In this document: one piece after another, positions 54,137-63,163 of the stretch
How positions within the stretch are numbered: position 1 is the stretch's first letter
Layout: each line of letters starts with the position of its first letter
Assembly: GCA_965199765.1 (NCBI GenBank)
Contig: CBDATC010000001.1
Span: forward strand, 1,116,001 to 1,180,000
Origin: JAPOXR01 sp965199765
GTDB lineage: Bacteria; Pseudomonadota; Alphaproteobacteria; Rhodobacterales; Rhodobacteraceae
Length of the DNA: 64,000 nucleotides
Direction: 5' to 3'
The notes under the pieces: model-generated
Seen by the model: only the letters and a program-made list of their open reading frames with translations
What the model was told of the DNA's origin: nothing
Databases searched by the model: none
Made by a program: the position numbers and the translations under genes

Positions 54137-54616
54137 ATGGCTGCGAAAAACAATGGCCGCGATCAAGCTGCGGGACTGGACTCGAATTTCGAAGTGCGGG
54201 GACAATTCATCCGCGATATGTCTTTCGAAAACTTCAGGGCTCAGAGAAAAGAATGGAACTTTGTCGAGCTGAAACACAACACCAAACTCACGCTCGACAT
54301 CGATACTCTGCCCGACAGCAGTTTTGTCGTTGCGATCAAATTGAATTTGGAGGCGACCGCTTCCGAGAAGCCAGCCTATTTGCTTGAATTGGAGTATTGC
54401 GGGTTGTTCCGTATCCAAGGTTTCCCACAGGATCAGCTGCAGTCCTGCCTAGCCGTTCAATGCCCGCAGATAATTTTCCCCTTTTTGCGCCGAGTGGTCG
54501 CCGACATCACTCAGGATGGCGGTTTCCCTGCGCACAATCTGGGGATCATCAACTTCGCCGCTCACTATCAGCGCGAGCTCGAACGCCAACGGGCGGTGTC
54601 GGAAACAAAACACTGA
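54137..54616 (+). CDS. secB: protein-export chaperone SecB
   Basis: 159 residues. The SecB fold is seen as GQFIRDMSFENFRAQRKEW, AYLLELEYCGLFRIQGFPQ, then LAVQCPQIIFPFLRRVVADI and TQDGGFPAHNLGIINFAAHY. It keeps preproteins unfolded and hands them to SecA. It converges with dnaQ, an arrangement common in alphaproteobacteria. It starts 33 bp after the iclR gene, at the right edge of the inserted sulfonate block, and may have lost its native promoter. No gene is seen in the 293 bp before dnaQ. Confidence 0.9.
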   Translation: MAAKNNGRDQAAGLDSNFEVRGQFIRDMSFENFRAQRKEWNFVELKHNTKLTLDIDTLPDSSFVVAIKLNLEATASEKPAYLLELEYCGLFRIQGFPQDQLQSCLAVQCPQIIFPFLRRVVADITQDGGFPAHNLGIINFAAHYQRELERQRAVSETKH

Positions 54617-54909
54617 TTCCGACACTTTTCTGAACTCATACGGCAATAAGCGGACGGTCTGATCGGCTATTTCAAGCGAGATGGCGGCTTAGCCGCATTC
54701 GATGGCATATCTGATTTCTCAGATACTGTCTGCACCGGCACACCGTGGCGATTTATGGACTAAATCAGAAATTCGCTTTGCTTATCACCCAGTCGGATGA
54801 AAATTGTCGTTTGGGAGTTACCGCAACTCTGTTTCTGCGTTCTCGCACTGGCTAAAATGCTTCATCACTTGACAGCGGCGCACATGATTTACGAACAAAG
54901 CTGTGATTT

Positions 54910-55611
54910 CTATCGTTTAAACGCTCTCCACAAGGCATCTTCACCGAGAGATTTGACCATAACGAGATGGGCTTCTTCTTCTTCAATCGTGATTAGCGGG
55001 GCCAAAGGCTCTGGTCTATTCCGCAATTTCGGAGCGCTTTCCAATGTCGCTTCAGGAGCGGTTTCTATTTCCAGTTCCGCGAACATATCCCGTCCGCTCC
55101 CGAGCAGTCTGAAAAATATATCCGTTAACAGCTCGGCATCCAGCAGTGCGCTGTGCTTTACTCTTGCCGAATTATCAATCCCGTAATGTCTGCACAGCGC
55201 ATCCAGATTGTGCCGGGAGAGCGTCGGCAGTTCCCGCTTCGCTAAATCCAACGTGTCGACCACGCGCTCACTGGCGATTTGTTCCTGGTTGACCGCAGCT
55301 AATTCGGAATTGACAAAACTTATATCAAATTCTGCGTTATGCGCGACCAGCCGAGAATTCCCGATGAATTCCAGAAATTCGTCACTGATCTGTTCAAAGG
55401 TTGGCTTATCGCGCAAAAAACTGTCGGTGATATTGTGAATTTCCTGCGCGGACCGGCTCATTTTGCGCATGGGGTTTATATATTTGTGGAACTTTGGACC
55501 CGTCCGAACGAACTGGGTTTCGTCGACGGCGATCATACCGATTTCCACGATCTTGTGGCCGTCCGACAGTTCGAGACCCGTTGTTTCAATATCCAAAATA
55601 ATGGCGGTCAT
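54910..55611 (-). CDS. dnaQ: DNA polymerase III epsilon subunit
   Basis: 233 residues. The DEDDh exonuclease motifs are IILDIETTGLELSDGHKIVE at the N-terminus, VAHNAEFDISFVN near residue 95, and KHSALLDAELLTDIF near 155. The C-terminal segment should bind the polymerase subunit. It provides 3'-5' proofreading. Its start overlaps coaE by four bases, as part of the maf-aroE-coaE-dnaQ operon beside the origin. Confidence 0.94.
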   Translation of the reverse strand: MTAIILDIETTGLELSDGHKIVEIGMIAVDETQFVRTGPKFHKYINPMRKMSRSAQEIHNITDSFLRDKPTFEQISDEFLEFIGNSRLVAHNAEFDISFVNSELAAVNQEQIASERVVDTLDLAKRELPTLSRHNLDALCRHYGIDNSARVKHSALLDAELLTDIFFRLLGSGRDMFAELEIETAPEATLESAPKLRNRPEPLAPLITIEEEEAHLVMVKSLGEDALWRAFKR

Positions 55612-56213
55612 GCGCTTTTTCTCTCGATATCCGACATGATGCCGCGAACATCCCGCCAGGCCTGATCCAAAGACTGTGAACAGACAACATAATCGGCCCG
55701 GAGCCTTTTTTCCTCATCCGGCAACTGAAGCTCAAGAAACCTGGCAAACCGTTCCTCGGTCATGCCCTCCCTCTCCATCACTCTTTGCTTCTGAAATTCC
55801 TTAGATGACGACACAACGGCAACCGCGTCACACTGCTTTTCGGCAGAGGTTTCATAAAGCAACGGGACGACCACAACCGCAAGCGGCGCTTTTTTCTCTG
55901 CTGCTTCCCGCAAAAATCGTTTTCGGTCTTGATGCACCATAGGATGCACTATCGCTTCGACCAGAGACAAAAGTTCCGGTTGTTGATCTATGCACGTTTT
56001 CAGCAAGTCCTTATTTACAGCTCCGCTTGGATGCCCAACGGCTTCGGTCGTCAAATTTTGGATGGCTTTTGTCGCTCGACCGCTGGCATAGATGCGGTTG
56101 ACAGCTTCATCCGCATCCCAAATCGACGCGCCTAATTCAGCAAACATCGAGGCGGTCACCGATTTACCCATCCCGATCGAACCCGTCAGCCCGAGCACAA
56201 ACGGCCTGCCCAT
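55608..56213 (-). CDS. coaE: dephospho-CoA kinase
   Basis: 201 residues. The P-loop is LGLTGSIGMGKSVTASMF near residue 7, followed by WDADEAVNRIY and IVHPMVHQDRKRFL. It catalyses the last step of coenzyme A synthesis. ATG 56213 shares a base with the aroE stop (TGATG), and the stop overlaps dnaQ; a longer frame is rejected. Confidence 0.95.
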   Translation of the reverse strand: MGRPFVLGLTGSIGMGKSVTASMFAELGASIWDADEAVNRIYASGRATKAIQNLTTEAVGHPSGAVNKDLLKTCIDQQPELLSLVEAIVHPMVHQDRKRFLREAAEKKAPLAVVVVPLLYETSAEKQCDAVAVVSSSKEFQKQRVMEREGMTEERFARFLELQLPDEEKRLRADYVVCSQSLDQAWRDVRGIMSDIERKSA

Positions 56214-57058
56214 CAGCTTGACACCACTGCCTGCCGAAGTGCTTGATCGACCTTCGGACGAACGCCAAACCAATAATCAAAGGACGCGGCCGCCTGGTGG
56301 AGCAGCATACCGATCCCATCAACAGTGATGCACTCTCTCATCTTAGCTTCAGCTAGAAACGTCGTCTGCAGCGGTGTGTAAACCAGATCGTTGATCACAG
56401 TTCCTGGTTTCAGCGCTTGATATGGAAACGCCAGCGGGGGCCGGCCTTCCATGCCCAGAGAGGTGGAGTTGATGATTGTGCACATATTCGGCACCAATCC
56501 CGTTATCGAGCTTAGACTGTGCGGGATCACGCGTTTGCCAAATTCACTGCTCAGCAAATTTGCGCGTTCGAGGGTGCGGTTCGCGATATGAACCTCTGAA
56601 GCCCCCTTGGAAATGAGCGCATAGATCACACCGCGCGCCGCGCCGCCAGCTCCCAGAACCAGAATCGGACCGCCGTCAGCCTTCCAGTCTCCAGCGCCTT
56701 CGCTGAGATTCTGCAAAAATCCATATGCGTCGGTATTGTTGCCAAAAACTTTTTTTTCGTCGTTGACCGTGAGCGTGTTAACCGCGCCTATCAATGCCGC
56801 TTCATCGGACAATGAATCGCAGACCTGCAATGCCGCTTCCTTATGAGGAATTGTGATATTCATTCCTCGAAACCCCATTTTCGGCAATGCGTAATAAACA
56901 TCGCGAAAATTCTGCCTGTTGACTTCGATGGGCACATAAATGCCGTTGATCTGATGCTGCCGCAACCAATGGTTGTGAATCAATGGAGAGCGCGAATGTC
57001 CGATCGGATCACCGATCACTCCTGTCAAAACCGGCAGATTGTTGGCTCGATTCAGCAT
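56213..57058 (-). CDS. aroE: shikimate dehydrogenase
   Basis: 281 residues. Substrate binding GDPIGHSRSPLIHNHWL is near residue 16, the catalytic Lys in MNITIPHKEAAL and the Asp in FGNNTDAYGFL near 110. The NADP motif is LVLGAGGAARGVIYAL and the C-terminal DGIGMLLHQAAASFDYW is standard. It reduces 3-dehydroshikimate in aromatic amino acid synthesis. It shares one base with maf upstream and overlaps coaE downstream. Confidence 0.95.
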   Translation of the reverse strand: MLNRANNLPVLTGVIGDPIGHSRSPLIHNHWLRQHQINGIYVPIEVNRQNFRDVYYALPKMGFRGMNITIPHKEAALQVCDSLSDEAALIGAVNTLTVNDEKKVFGNNTDAYGFLQNLSEGAGDWKADGGPILVLGAGGAARGVIYALISKGASEVHIANRTLERANLLSSEFGKRVIPHSLSSITGLVPNMCTIINSTSLGMEGRPPLAFPYQALKPGTVINDLVYTPLQTTFLAEAKMRECITVDGIGMLLHQAAASFDYWFGVRPKVDQALRQAVVSS

Positions 57059-57654
57059 CAGCCCTCGATTGCTTTGCGGTCGGTCAAATATTGAAGCAGT
57101 TCCAGAATTGGAAGTCCGTAGACTGCATAAAGATCGCCTTTGAGTTGAGCAACCAGCCGGATTCCTTCTTCCTCGATCTGATAACAGCCAACGCTCCCAA
57201 GAATTTCATGTCCGCGGCGCAAAAGATAATTCTCAAGGAACACATCAGAAAATTTTCGAAATGTCACTGCCGCTTTTGTCCGGCCGCGCCACACTTCCCG
57301 ACCATTCTCACAGATAATCGAAGCCGCGTACAAATGATGGGTCTTTCCCCGCATCGCCTGCAGAACAGACCGAGCTTCGTCTATGTTTCTTGCCTTGCCT
57401 ATGGCCCGTCCTTCGAATTCCAGGATTTGATCACATCCAATGACCAGCTGCGCCGGATTCTTCAGCGAAACCTTTCGCGCCTTGAGCTCGGCCAGCGCCA
57501 AAGCCATATCGCCTGGCAATACGCCATCAGCATCCAGAGCTGCACGCGCGCTCTCTTCATCGAGTCTGGCCTTCACCACAACGAATGGAACGCCAGCGGC
57601 CTGCAACAGCCGTTTGCGGATGTCGGATTCCGATGCCAGGATCATTCCGTTCAC
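57058..57654 (-). CDS. maf: Maf-like nucleoside triphosphate pyrophosphatase
   Basis: 198 residues. It opens ILASESDIRKRLLQAAGVPF, the Maf signature, and carries VIGCDQILEFEGR and GCYQIEEEGIRLVAQLKGD, the catalytic region. It hydrolyses modified or excess nucleotides. It heads the maf-aroE-coaE-dnaQ operon. The RP001/PPSR gene that often precedes maf in this order is absent here; the candidate origin lies upstream. Confidence 0.93.
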   Translation of the reverse strand: MNGMILASESDIRKRLLQAAGVPFVVVKARLDEESARAALDADGVLPGDMALALAELKARKVSLKNPAQLVIGCDQILEFEGRAIGKARNIDEARSVLQAMRGKTHHLYAASIICENGREVWRGRTKAAVTFRKFSDVFLENYLLRRGHEILGSVGCYQIEEEGIRLVAQLKGDLYAVYGLPILELLQYLTDRKAIEG

Positions 57655-57699
57655 CTTGTTGAGAATTCTGACTATAACCTATGAATTCCCGATGGACAC

Positions 57700-57960
57700 T
57701 GTGTGAAGATTGTGGGTAAATCAAGATTTCCACGGATTCGTCCGTTATTTTTTGTCTTTTTCGGTCGGATTTTCCTAAGGCAATCGGCAAGACCGTCTGC
57801 ATTTTCATACCGCGCAATGCAGACCAAAATCCGATTTTGTTCAATGGGTTACCTTAAAAGACTAATCCGCTTGCATGATTTAGCAAAGAGTTTTCCAAGA
57901 TTTCCACAGCCTTTAATACAACAATCATTGATTCTTTTTTCTTTAAGTATGTACCTTTAG
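57700..57960. other. candidate chromosomal replication origin (oriC)
   Basis: The gap between divergent maf and hemJ sits where alphaproteobacterial origins usually lie. It holds TTACCCACA (minus strand, 57719-57711), one mismatch from the DnaA box TTATCCACA, and weaker boxes such as ATTTCCACA at 57900-57908. An A+T-rich stretch (57910-57960) could be the unwinding element. parS sites and parA are 3.5-6 kb away, as expected near an origin. I see no good CtrA sites. Confidence 0.45.
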
Positions 57961-57990
57961 AGTTGATCAGGTTCAGCGCAGATAACCGCC

Positions 57991-58440
57991 ATGTCTCTTA
58001 TTTCGTCCGTTTATCTTTGGTTGAAAGCTTTGCACATTCTAGCCGCAATTGCTTGGATGGCTGCTTTGCTTTATTTGCCGCGGCTATTTGCCTATCACGC
58101 AAAGACCGGTGGACAAAAATCACCTTCGCATGATGTTTTTTGTGTGATGGAACGGCGGCTGCTGCAGATCATCGCCACGCCGGCGATGCTGGTCGTTTGG
58201 TTTGTTGGCTTTGGGCTGGCCTTGATTCCAGGTGTCGTGGATTGGTCTGCATTTTGGCCTTATTTCAAATTGACAGCTGTTGCCGGATTGACTTGGTTTC
58301 ATTTCTGGCTGGCAAAATGCCGCCGAGAGGTGGCGGCTGGCGCTTGCGTTATCAGCGAAAGAAGATTTCGGCAATTGAATGAAATACCGACAGCTCTTGT
58401 CATTGTGATAGTGATTGCTGTGGTCGTTAAGCCTTTCTGA
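57991..58440 (+). CDS. hemJ: protoporphyrinogen IX oxidase HemJ
   Basis: 149 residues with four membrane segments. The conserved His in KALHILAAIAWMAALLYLPR and YHAKTG, and a later Lys/Trp segment (PYFKLTAVAGLTWFHFWLAK), match HemJ. It oxidises protoporphyrinogen IX in the membrane. In relatives hemE and hemH often stand beside it next to the origin; they are not present here. Confidence 0.88.
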   Translation: MSLISSVYLWLKALHILAAIAWMAALLYLPRLFAYHAKTGGQKSPSHDVFCVMERRLLQIIATPAMLVVWFVGFGLALIPGVVDWSAFWPYFKLTAVAGLTWFHFWLAKCRREVAAGACVISERRFRQLNEIPTALVIVIVIAVVVKPF

Positions 58441-58658
58441 ACTCTGTCATCGGTGAATCCGCGGAGGTCAAACCTATTTCATGCAGACTCTGCGTTTGAT
58501 GTGCTGTTTTGCCATAGAACTCGGTGCTCTGGATTTTCTTTGTTGACTGAACCAGGACTTCGGCATATTCAACAATCACCGACTAATGACGGTCTGATTT
58601 ATCAATCCCAATTAGTGACTGAACGCGGCAGCAAGTTGTCCAACCGGAGGGCAATCTA

Positions 58659-59927
58659 TTGAAACCAACCATATCTTTGACTGAATTGCAGGAAAAGAGC
58701 ACGATTGAACTGCTGAAAATGGCGGAACAGCTGAATATCAAAGACACATCGTCAAGACGCCGCGGCAATATGATGTTTCAGATCATGCAGGCGCGGGCCG
58801 AAGAAGGTTGGGAAACCGAAGGCGAAGGCGTTGTTCGCGTGCTTCCTGACGGATTTGGATTCCTTCGGTCGTCTGAAGCCAACTATCTTCCGCAAGCTGA
58901 TGATATCTATGTAAGCAATACCATTATCCGGTCCAACGGTCTTCGCACAGGGTCGACCGTCAGCGGAAAAATAAAGCCTCCTAAAGACGACGAAAACTTC
59001 TTCGTCATGGATAAGGTCATGAAGATTGACCAAGCGGCAGCACAGGATGCCCGGCATGTGGTTGCATTCGAGGATCTGACTCCGCTTTATCCGAATCAGC
59101 GATTGAAAATGGAAATCGATGAATCAAAGACCAGTGACTGGTCCGCTAGAATGATTGATTTGGTGGCGCCGCTGGGAAAAGGGCAGCGCGCTTTGATCGT
59201 TGCTCCTCCAAGGACCGGAAAGACCGTTATTTTGCAGAATATCGCTCATTCGATTGAAGCCAACCATCCCGAATGCGTTGTCATTGTGCTGCTGGTGGAC
59301 GAGCGGCCGGAAGAGGTCACCGATATGCAGCGCAGCGTCAAAGGCGAAGTGATTTCTTCGACATTTGATGAAAAAGCCGAACGTCACGTGGAAGTCTCCG
59401 ACATGGTCATTGAGAAGGCAAAGCGCCTTGTGGAGAACCGGAAGGATGTTGTCATACTTCTTGACTCGATTACCCGCCTCGGACGAGCGTTCAACGCGGT
59501 GGTTCCGTCATCAGGAAAGGTGCTTTCAGGCGGTGTGGATGCGAATGCTCTGCAGCGGCCCAAGCGTTTTTTCGGAGCCGCCAGGAATATCGAACAAGGC
59601 GGATCATTGACCATCATTGCGACCGCTCTTATCGACACCGGCAGCCGGATGGACGAAGTGATTTTTGAAGAATTCAAAGGCACGGGCAATTCAGAGATTG
59701 TTTTGGACCGCAAAATCGCCGACAAGCGAATTTTCCCAGCCATAGATATTATGAAATCTGGTACGCGGAAAGAAGAGCTCCTGGTTTCCGGGGCGGATCT
59801 GAAGCGGATGTATGTGCTTCGCCGCATTCTAAATCCGATGGGCACGTCAGAGGCGATGGAGTTTTTGCTGCCGAAACTGAAAGCGACAAAAACCAACGCC
59901 GATTTTTTCAGATCCATGAATAACTGA
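58659..59927 (+). CDS. rho: transcription termination factor Rho
   Basis: 422 residues from a TTG at 58659 with GGAGG nine bases upstream. The N-terminal RNA-binding domain includes GVVRVLPDGFGFLRS. The ATPase has Walker A APPRTGKTVILQ near residue 183, VVIVLLVDERPEEVTDM, and the Q and R loops in LDSITRLGRAFN and PSSGKVLSGGVD. It is a hexameric RNA helicase that ends transcription. It lies between hemJ and mnmE as in many alphaproteobacteria. Confidence 0.97.
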   Translation: MKPTISLTELQEKSTIELLKMAEQLNIKDTSSRRRGNMMFQIMQARAEEGWETEGEGVVRVLPDGFGFLRSSEANYLPQADDIYVSNTIIRSNGLRTGSTVSGKIKPPKDDENFFVMDKVMKIDQAAAQDARHVVAFEDLTPLYPNQRLKMEIDESKTSDWSARMIDLVAPLGKGQRALIVAPPRTGKTVILQNIAHSIEANHPECVVIVLLVDERPEEVTDMQRSVKGEVISSTFDEKAERHVEVSDMVIEKAKRLVENRKDVVILLDSITRLGRAFNAVVPSSGKVLSGGVDANALQRPKRFFGAARNIEQGGSLTIIATALIDTGSRMDEVIFEEFKGTGNSEIVLDRKIADKRIFPAIDIMKSGTRKEELLVSGADLKRMYVLRRILNPMGTSEAMEFLLPKLKATKTNADFFRSMNN

Positions 59928-59960
59928 AGATTTTCCCTAATGCCCGTGGATTAACTCTGC

Positions 59961-59974
59961 AGCGGTTAACCGCT
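59961..59974. repeat. perfect 14-bp palindrome between rho and mnmE
   Basis: AGCGGTTAACCGCT is a perfect palindrome in the 63-bp gap after rho. It may be a hairpin that ends the rho message or a protein-binding site. No T-run follows. Confidence 0.5.
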
Positions 59975-59990
59975 ACTCGTGAGTTCGTTT

Positions 59991-61283
59991 ATGGAAACCA
60001 TTTTCGCCCTGTCTTCGGCCCGCGGCAAAGCTGGTGTGGCGGTCATACGGGTCTCCGGTCCCGAAGCCAAATCAGCTGTTATTCGGTTGGGCGGAACTGT
60101 GCCGCCGCCGCGCAAAGCTTCCTTGATGCGGTTGAATTCGTCGGACGGATCTCTGCTGGATGAAGCGGTCGTCTTATTTTTTTCGCCGGGTGCAAGTTAC
60201 ACAGGCGAAGAAACCATCGAGTTTCACACGCACGGCGGAATGGCGACCGTCAACGCGGTATTGCGCGAATTGGGTGCAATTCATGGTTTCAGAATCGCGG
60301 AGCCAGGCGAATTCACATTGCAAGCCTTATTGAATGGTCGATTGGGGCTGGCGGAAATCGAGGGGCTGGGTGACCTGATTCAAGCCGAAACGGAAGCACA
60401 GAGACGACAGGCTCTTAAGGTTTTCGAAGGTGCGCTGAGTGTGAAGGCGGAGAATTGGCGCAACTCATTGATTCGGTGTGCATCTCTTCTGGAAGTGTCT
60501 TTGGATTTTGCTGACGAAGATCTTCCTGGAAATCTGTTGGAACAGCTTGCAGCGGAAGTCATGGCAATTGCTGGGGAACTGAATCGCGAAGCAAGGGGAG
60601 TTGAATCAGCGGAGAGGATACGCGAAGGATTCGAAGTAGCGATTGTTGGTTTGCCGAACACTGGAAAGTCGACTTTGCTGAATCACTTGGCGGGGAGGGA
60701 AGCGGCCATTACATCGGAGTTTGCCGGAACCACACGGGATGTTATAGAAGTGCGGATGGAAGTTGGCGGGCTGCCGGTCACATTCCTTGATCTGGCTGGA
60801 TTCCGCGCACCTGCCGATCCAATAGAGAAAATAGGGGTAGAACGCTCCGAGATCCGCGCCAAAGATGCGGATCTGAGAATTTTTCTTGTTGAGGACAGTG
60901 TGCCGGCATCGCTGGACCATCTTCGAAAACCGGACGATTTGATTTTGATAGCCAAAGCTGACAAACTTGCCAATCATCGCTGTTTGGCAGTTTCGGGAAA
61001 AACCGGGCAAGGTGTTGACGAAATGACGGCGTTGATCGCGGGTATTTTGGAGCGGAGAGCGGCATTTGCCATGACGGCGATTAACGCTCGACATAGGATC
61101 GCAATCGAATCCGCGTCGGCCTGTCTTGGTAATGCGCTGAATGCGTTGCAGCCGCCGGAGAGTGTTGAGGTCGCTGCCGAGGAAATCAGGCAAGCGATGG
61201 CTGCTCTTGAATCATTGCTCGGACGCATTGATATTGAACATATTCTTGATGATGTGTTCGCGGGTTTCTGTTTGGGAAAGTAG
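59991..61283 (+). CDS. mnmE: tRNA uridine-5-carboxymethylaminomethyl(34) synthesis GTPase MnmE
   Basis: 430 residues from ATG 59991 (METIFALSSARGKAGVAVIR, the family opening); an in-frame GTG at 59979 is possible. The GTPase has G1 VGLPNTGKSTLLN near residue 220 and G2 in the TTRDVIE loop. G3 reads DLAG rather than the usual DTAG. It ends in FCLGK, which holds the catalytic Cys. With MnmG it modifies U34 of certain tRNAs. Confidence 0.94.
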   Translation: METIFALSSARGKAGVAVIRVSGPEAKSAVIRLGGTVPPPRKASLMRLNSSDGSLLDEAVVLFFSPGASYTGEETIEFHTHGGMATVNAVLRELGAIHGFRIAEPGEFTLQALLNGRLGLAEIEGLGDLIQAETEAQRRQALKVFEGALSVKAENWRNSLIRCASLLEVSLDFADEDLPGNLLEQLAAEVMAIAGELNREARGVESAERIREGFEVAIVGLPNTGKSTLLNHLAGREAAITSEFAGTTRDVIEVRMEVGGLPVTFLDLAGFRAPADPIEKIGVERSEIRAKDADLRIFLVEDSVPASLDHLRKPDDLILIAKADKLANHRCLAVSGKTGQGVDEMTALIAGILERRAAFAMTAINARHRIAIESASACLGNALNALQPPESVEVAAEEIRQAMAALESLLGRIDIEHILDDVFAGFCLGK

Positions 61284-61286
61284 GAT

Positions 61287-61302
61287 TGTTTCACATGAAA
61301 CA
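61287..61302. promoter_or_regulatory. near-parS site at the mnmG start
   Basis: TGTTTCACATGAAACA differs from the parS consensus TGTTTCACGTGAAACA by one base (A for G at position 9). It spans the mnmG start codon (ATG 61295). Confidence 0.75.
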
Positions 61303-63163
61303 TTGTGATTTCGATGTTGTGGTGGTTGGCGGAGGCCATGCGGGCGCGGAAGCAGCGGCTGCGGCAGCCCGCGCCGGTGCACGAACCGCACTGATCACCA
61401 TGCGTCTTGATGCAATCGGAGTTATGTCGTGCAATCCGGCGATCGGCGGTGTTGGCAAGGGGCATTTGGTTCGGGAGATCGATGCGCTTGACGGGATAAT
61501 GGCGGTCTGTGCCGATCAGGCGGGAATCCAGTATCGTTTGCTCAATCGCAGCAAAGGCCCGGCGGTCAGAGGACCGCGCGCGCAGATGGATCGCAGACTT
61601 TATCGGCTTGCTGTTCAGTCGCTTCTAAAGGCGGATGCCCGCATTCGTCTGATTGAAGGAGAAGTTGTGGACATTTTGACAGAAGATGGGATTTTTTCGG
61701 GATTGGCTCTCGGTGATGAATCACAGATCTCAGCTAAATCATGCGTTTTGACCACAGGCACTTTTCTGCGCGGAGCCATACTGATTGGTGAAACCAGACA
61801 GTCGGCAGGGCGCGCAGGTGATTCAGCGAGCGTGCGGCTGGCCAGGACGATGGAGGCGCTGGGCCTGCCGCTTGGACGGCTCAAAACCGGGACACCGCCG
61901 CGGTTGGACAGACGAAGCATCGATTGGGAAGCTCTTGAACCGCAGCCTGGCGATGCACAGCCGGAAATGCTGTCCTTTCTGTCCAGAGAGCCTCGGCGTA
62001 AGCAGATTTCGTGTGCGATTTCCCACACCAACTCGCGGACGCACGCGATTATCAAGGATAATCTTCACCGTTCGGCTATTTACGGCGGTCAGATTGACAG
62101 CGTGGGTCCGCGGTATTGTCCATCGATTGAAGATAAAATCGTTCGGTTTTCTGAAAAATCATCGCATCAGATTTTCTTGGAACCGGAAGGGCTGGATAGC
62201 GACACCGTCTATCCGAACGGTGTTTCGACATCGCTTCCGCCGCAGATTCAAGAGGCTTTCATCCAAACAATCGCCGGGTTGCATGAGGCGAAAATAACCC
62301 AGCATGGCTATGCGATAGAATACGATTTTGTTGATCCGCGCGCCCTTTGGCCAAGTCTGGAGCTCAAAGTTCTGCCCGGGCTGTTTCTGGCTGGGCAAAT
62401 CAATGGAACCACCGGTTATGAAGAGGCGGCCGGGCAAGGGCTGGCCGCGGGTTTGAATGCGGCAAGGCTGGCTACGGAACAAGAGCCGGTTCTTTTTTCG
62501 CGATCAAATTCCTATATCGGCGTTATGCTTGATGATTTGGTTACCAAGGGTGTGAGCGAACCCTATCGCATGTTCACCTCCCGCGCTGAATTCAGGCTTT
62601 CACTGCGAGCGGACAATGCGGATCAGCGGCTGACACCGACGGGCATTGAACTTGGAATTGTCAGCGACCATCGACGCGGTGTGTTTGGCGCTAAGATGGA
62701 GAGCCTGGCGACAGGACGCGAAATGCTGCAATCCCGGTCGTTAACGCCCTCGGAAGCGTCAAGACATGGAATTTTCGTGGGAAAAAACGGCCAGCGGAGA
62801 AACGGGATTGGATTGCTCGGGATTCCGAGCGTAAACATCGATTTTTTGGCTGAAATCTGGCCGGAGCTGAACAATATTCCAGCGGATGTGGCGGAACAGC
62901 TGGAAAATGAAACCCTGTATGCAAATTATTTGGATCGGCAAAAGCGGGATGCGGAACTGCTTTGCAGTGAAGACAAGCGTAAGATTCCGAACGATGTCGA
63001 CTATCAGTCAGTCGCCGGTCTGTCGAACGAACTGCGCGACAAGCTTTGTCGAATCAGACCAGCGACGCTTGGTCAGGCCCGCAGAATCGATGGTATGACT
63101 CCATCGGCGCTCGTGCTGCTTCTTGCGGCCGCCAAACGGACGGATCAGCGTGCGGATGCATGA
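61295..63163 (+). CDS. mnmG: tRNA uridine-5-carboxymethylaminomethyl(34) synthesis enzyme MnmG
   Basis: 622 residues from ATG 61295 (MKHCDFDVVVVGGGHAGAEA), nine bases after AGGA; a TTG at 61286 is also in frame. FAD motif is VVVVGGGHAGAEAAAAAARA; then MSCNPAIGGVGKGHLVREID, and later GTPPRLDRRSIDW and the GYEEAAGQGLAAGLNAA segment. It works with MnmE. Its ATG lies inside a near-parS sequence, so a ParB site and the translation start coincide. The stop overlaps rsmG (ATGA). Confidence 0.96.
   Translation: MKHCDFDVVVVGGGHAGAEAAAAAARAGARTALITMRLDAIGVMSCNPAIGGVGKGHLVREIDALDGIMAVCADQAGIQYRLLNRSKGPAVRGPRAQMDRRLYRLAVQSLLKADARIRLIEGEVVDILTEDGIFSGLALGDESQISAKSCVLTTGTFLRGAILIGETRQSAGRAGDSASVRLARTMEALGLPLGRLKTGTPPRLDRRSIDWEALEPQPGDAQPEMLSFLSREPRRKQISCAISHTNSRTHAIIKDNLHRSAIYGGQIDSVGPRYCPSIEDKIVRFSEKSSHQIFLEPEGLDSDTVYPNGVSTSLPPQIQEAFIQTIAGLHEAKITQHGYAIEYDFVDPRALWPSLELKVLPGLFLAGQINGTTGYEEAAGQGLAAGLNAARLATEQEPVLFSRSNSYIGVMLDDLVTKGVSEPYRMFTSRAEFRLSLRADNADQRLTPTGIELGIVSDHRRGVFGAKMESLATGREMLQSRSLTPSEASRHGIFVGKNGQRRNGIGLLGIPSVNIDFLAEIWPELNNIPADVAEQLENETLYANYLDRQKRDAELLCSEDKRKIPNDVDYQSVAGLSNELRDKLCRIRPATLGQARRIDGMTPSALVLLLAAAKRTDQRADA

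Noticed and set aside
57655..57990. CtrA binding sites in the candidate origin
   Set aside because: No TTAA-N7-TTAA pair is present in this stretch.
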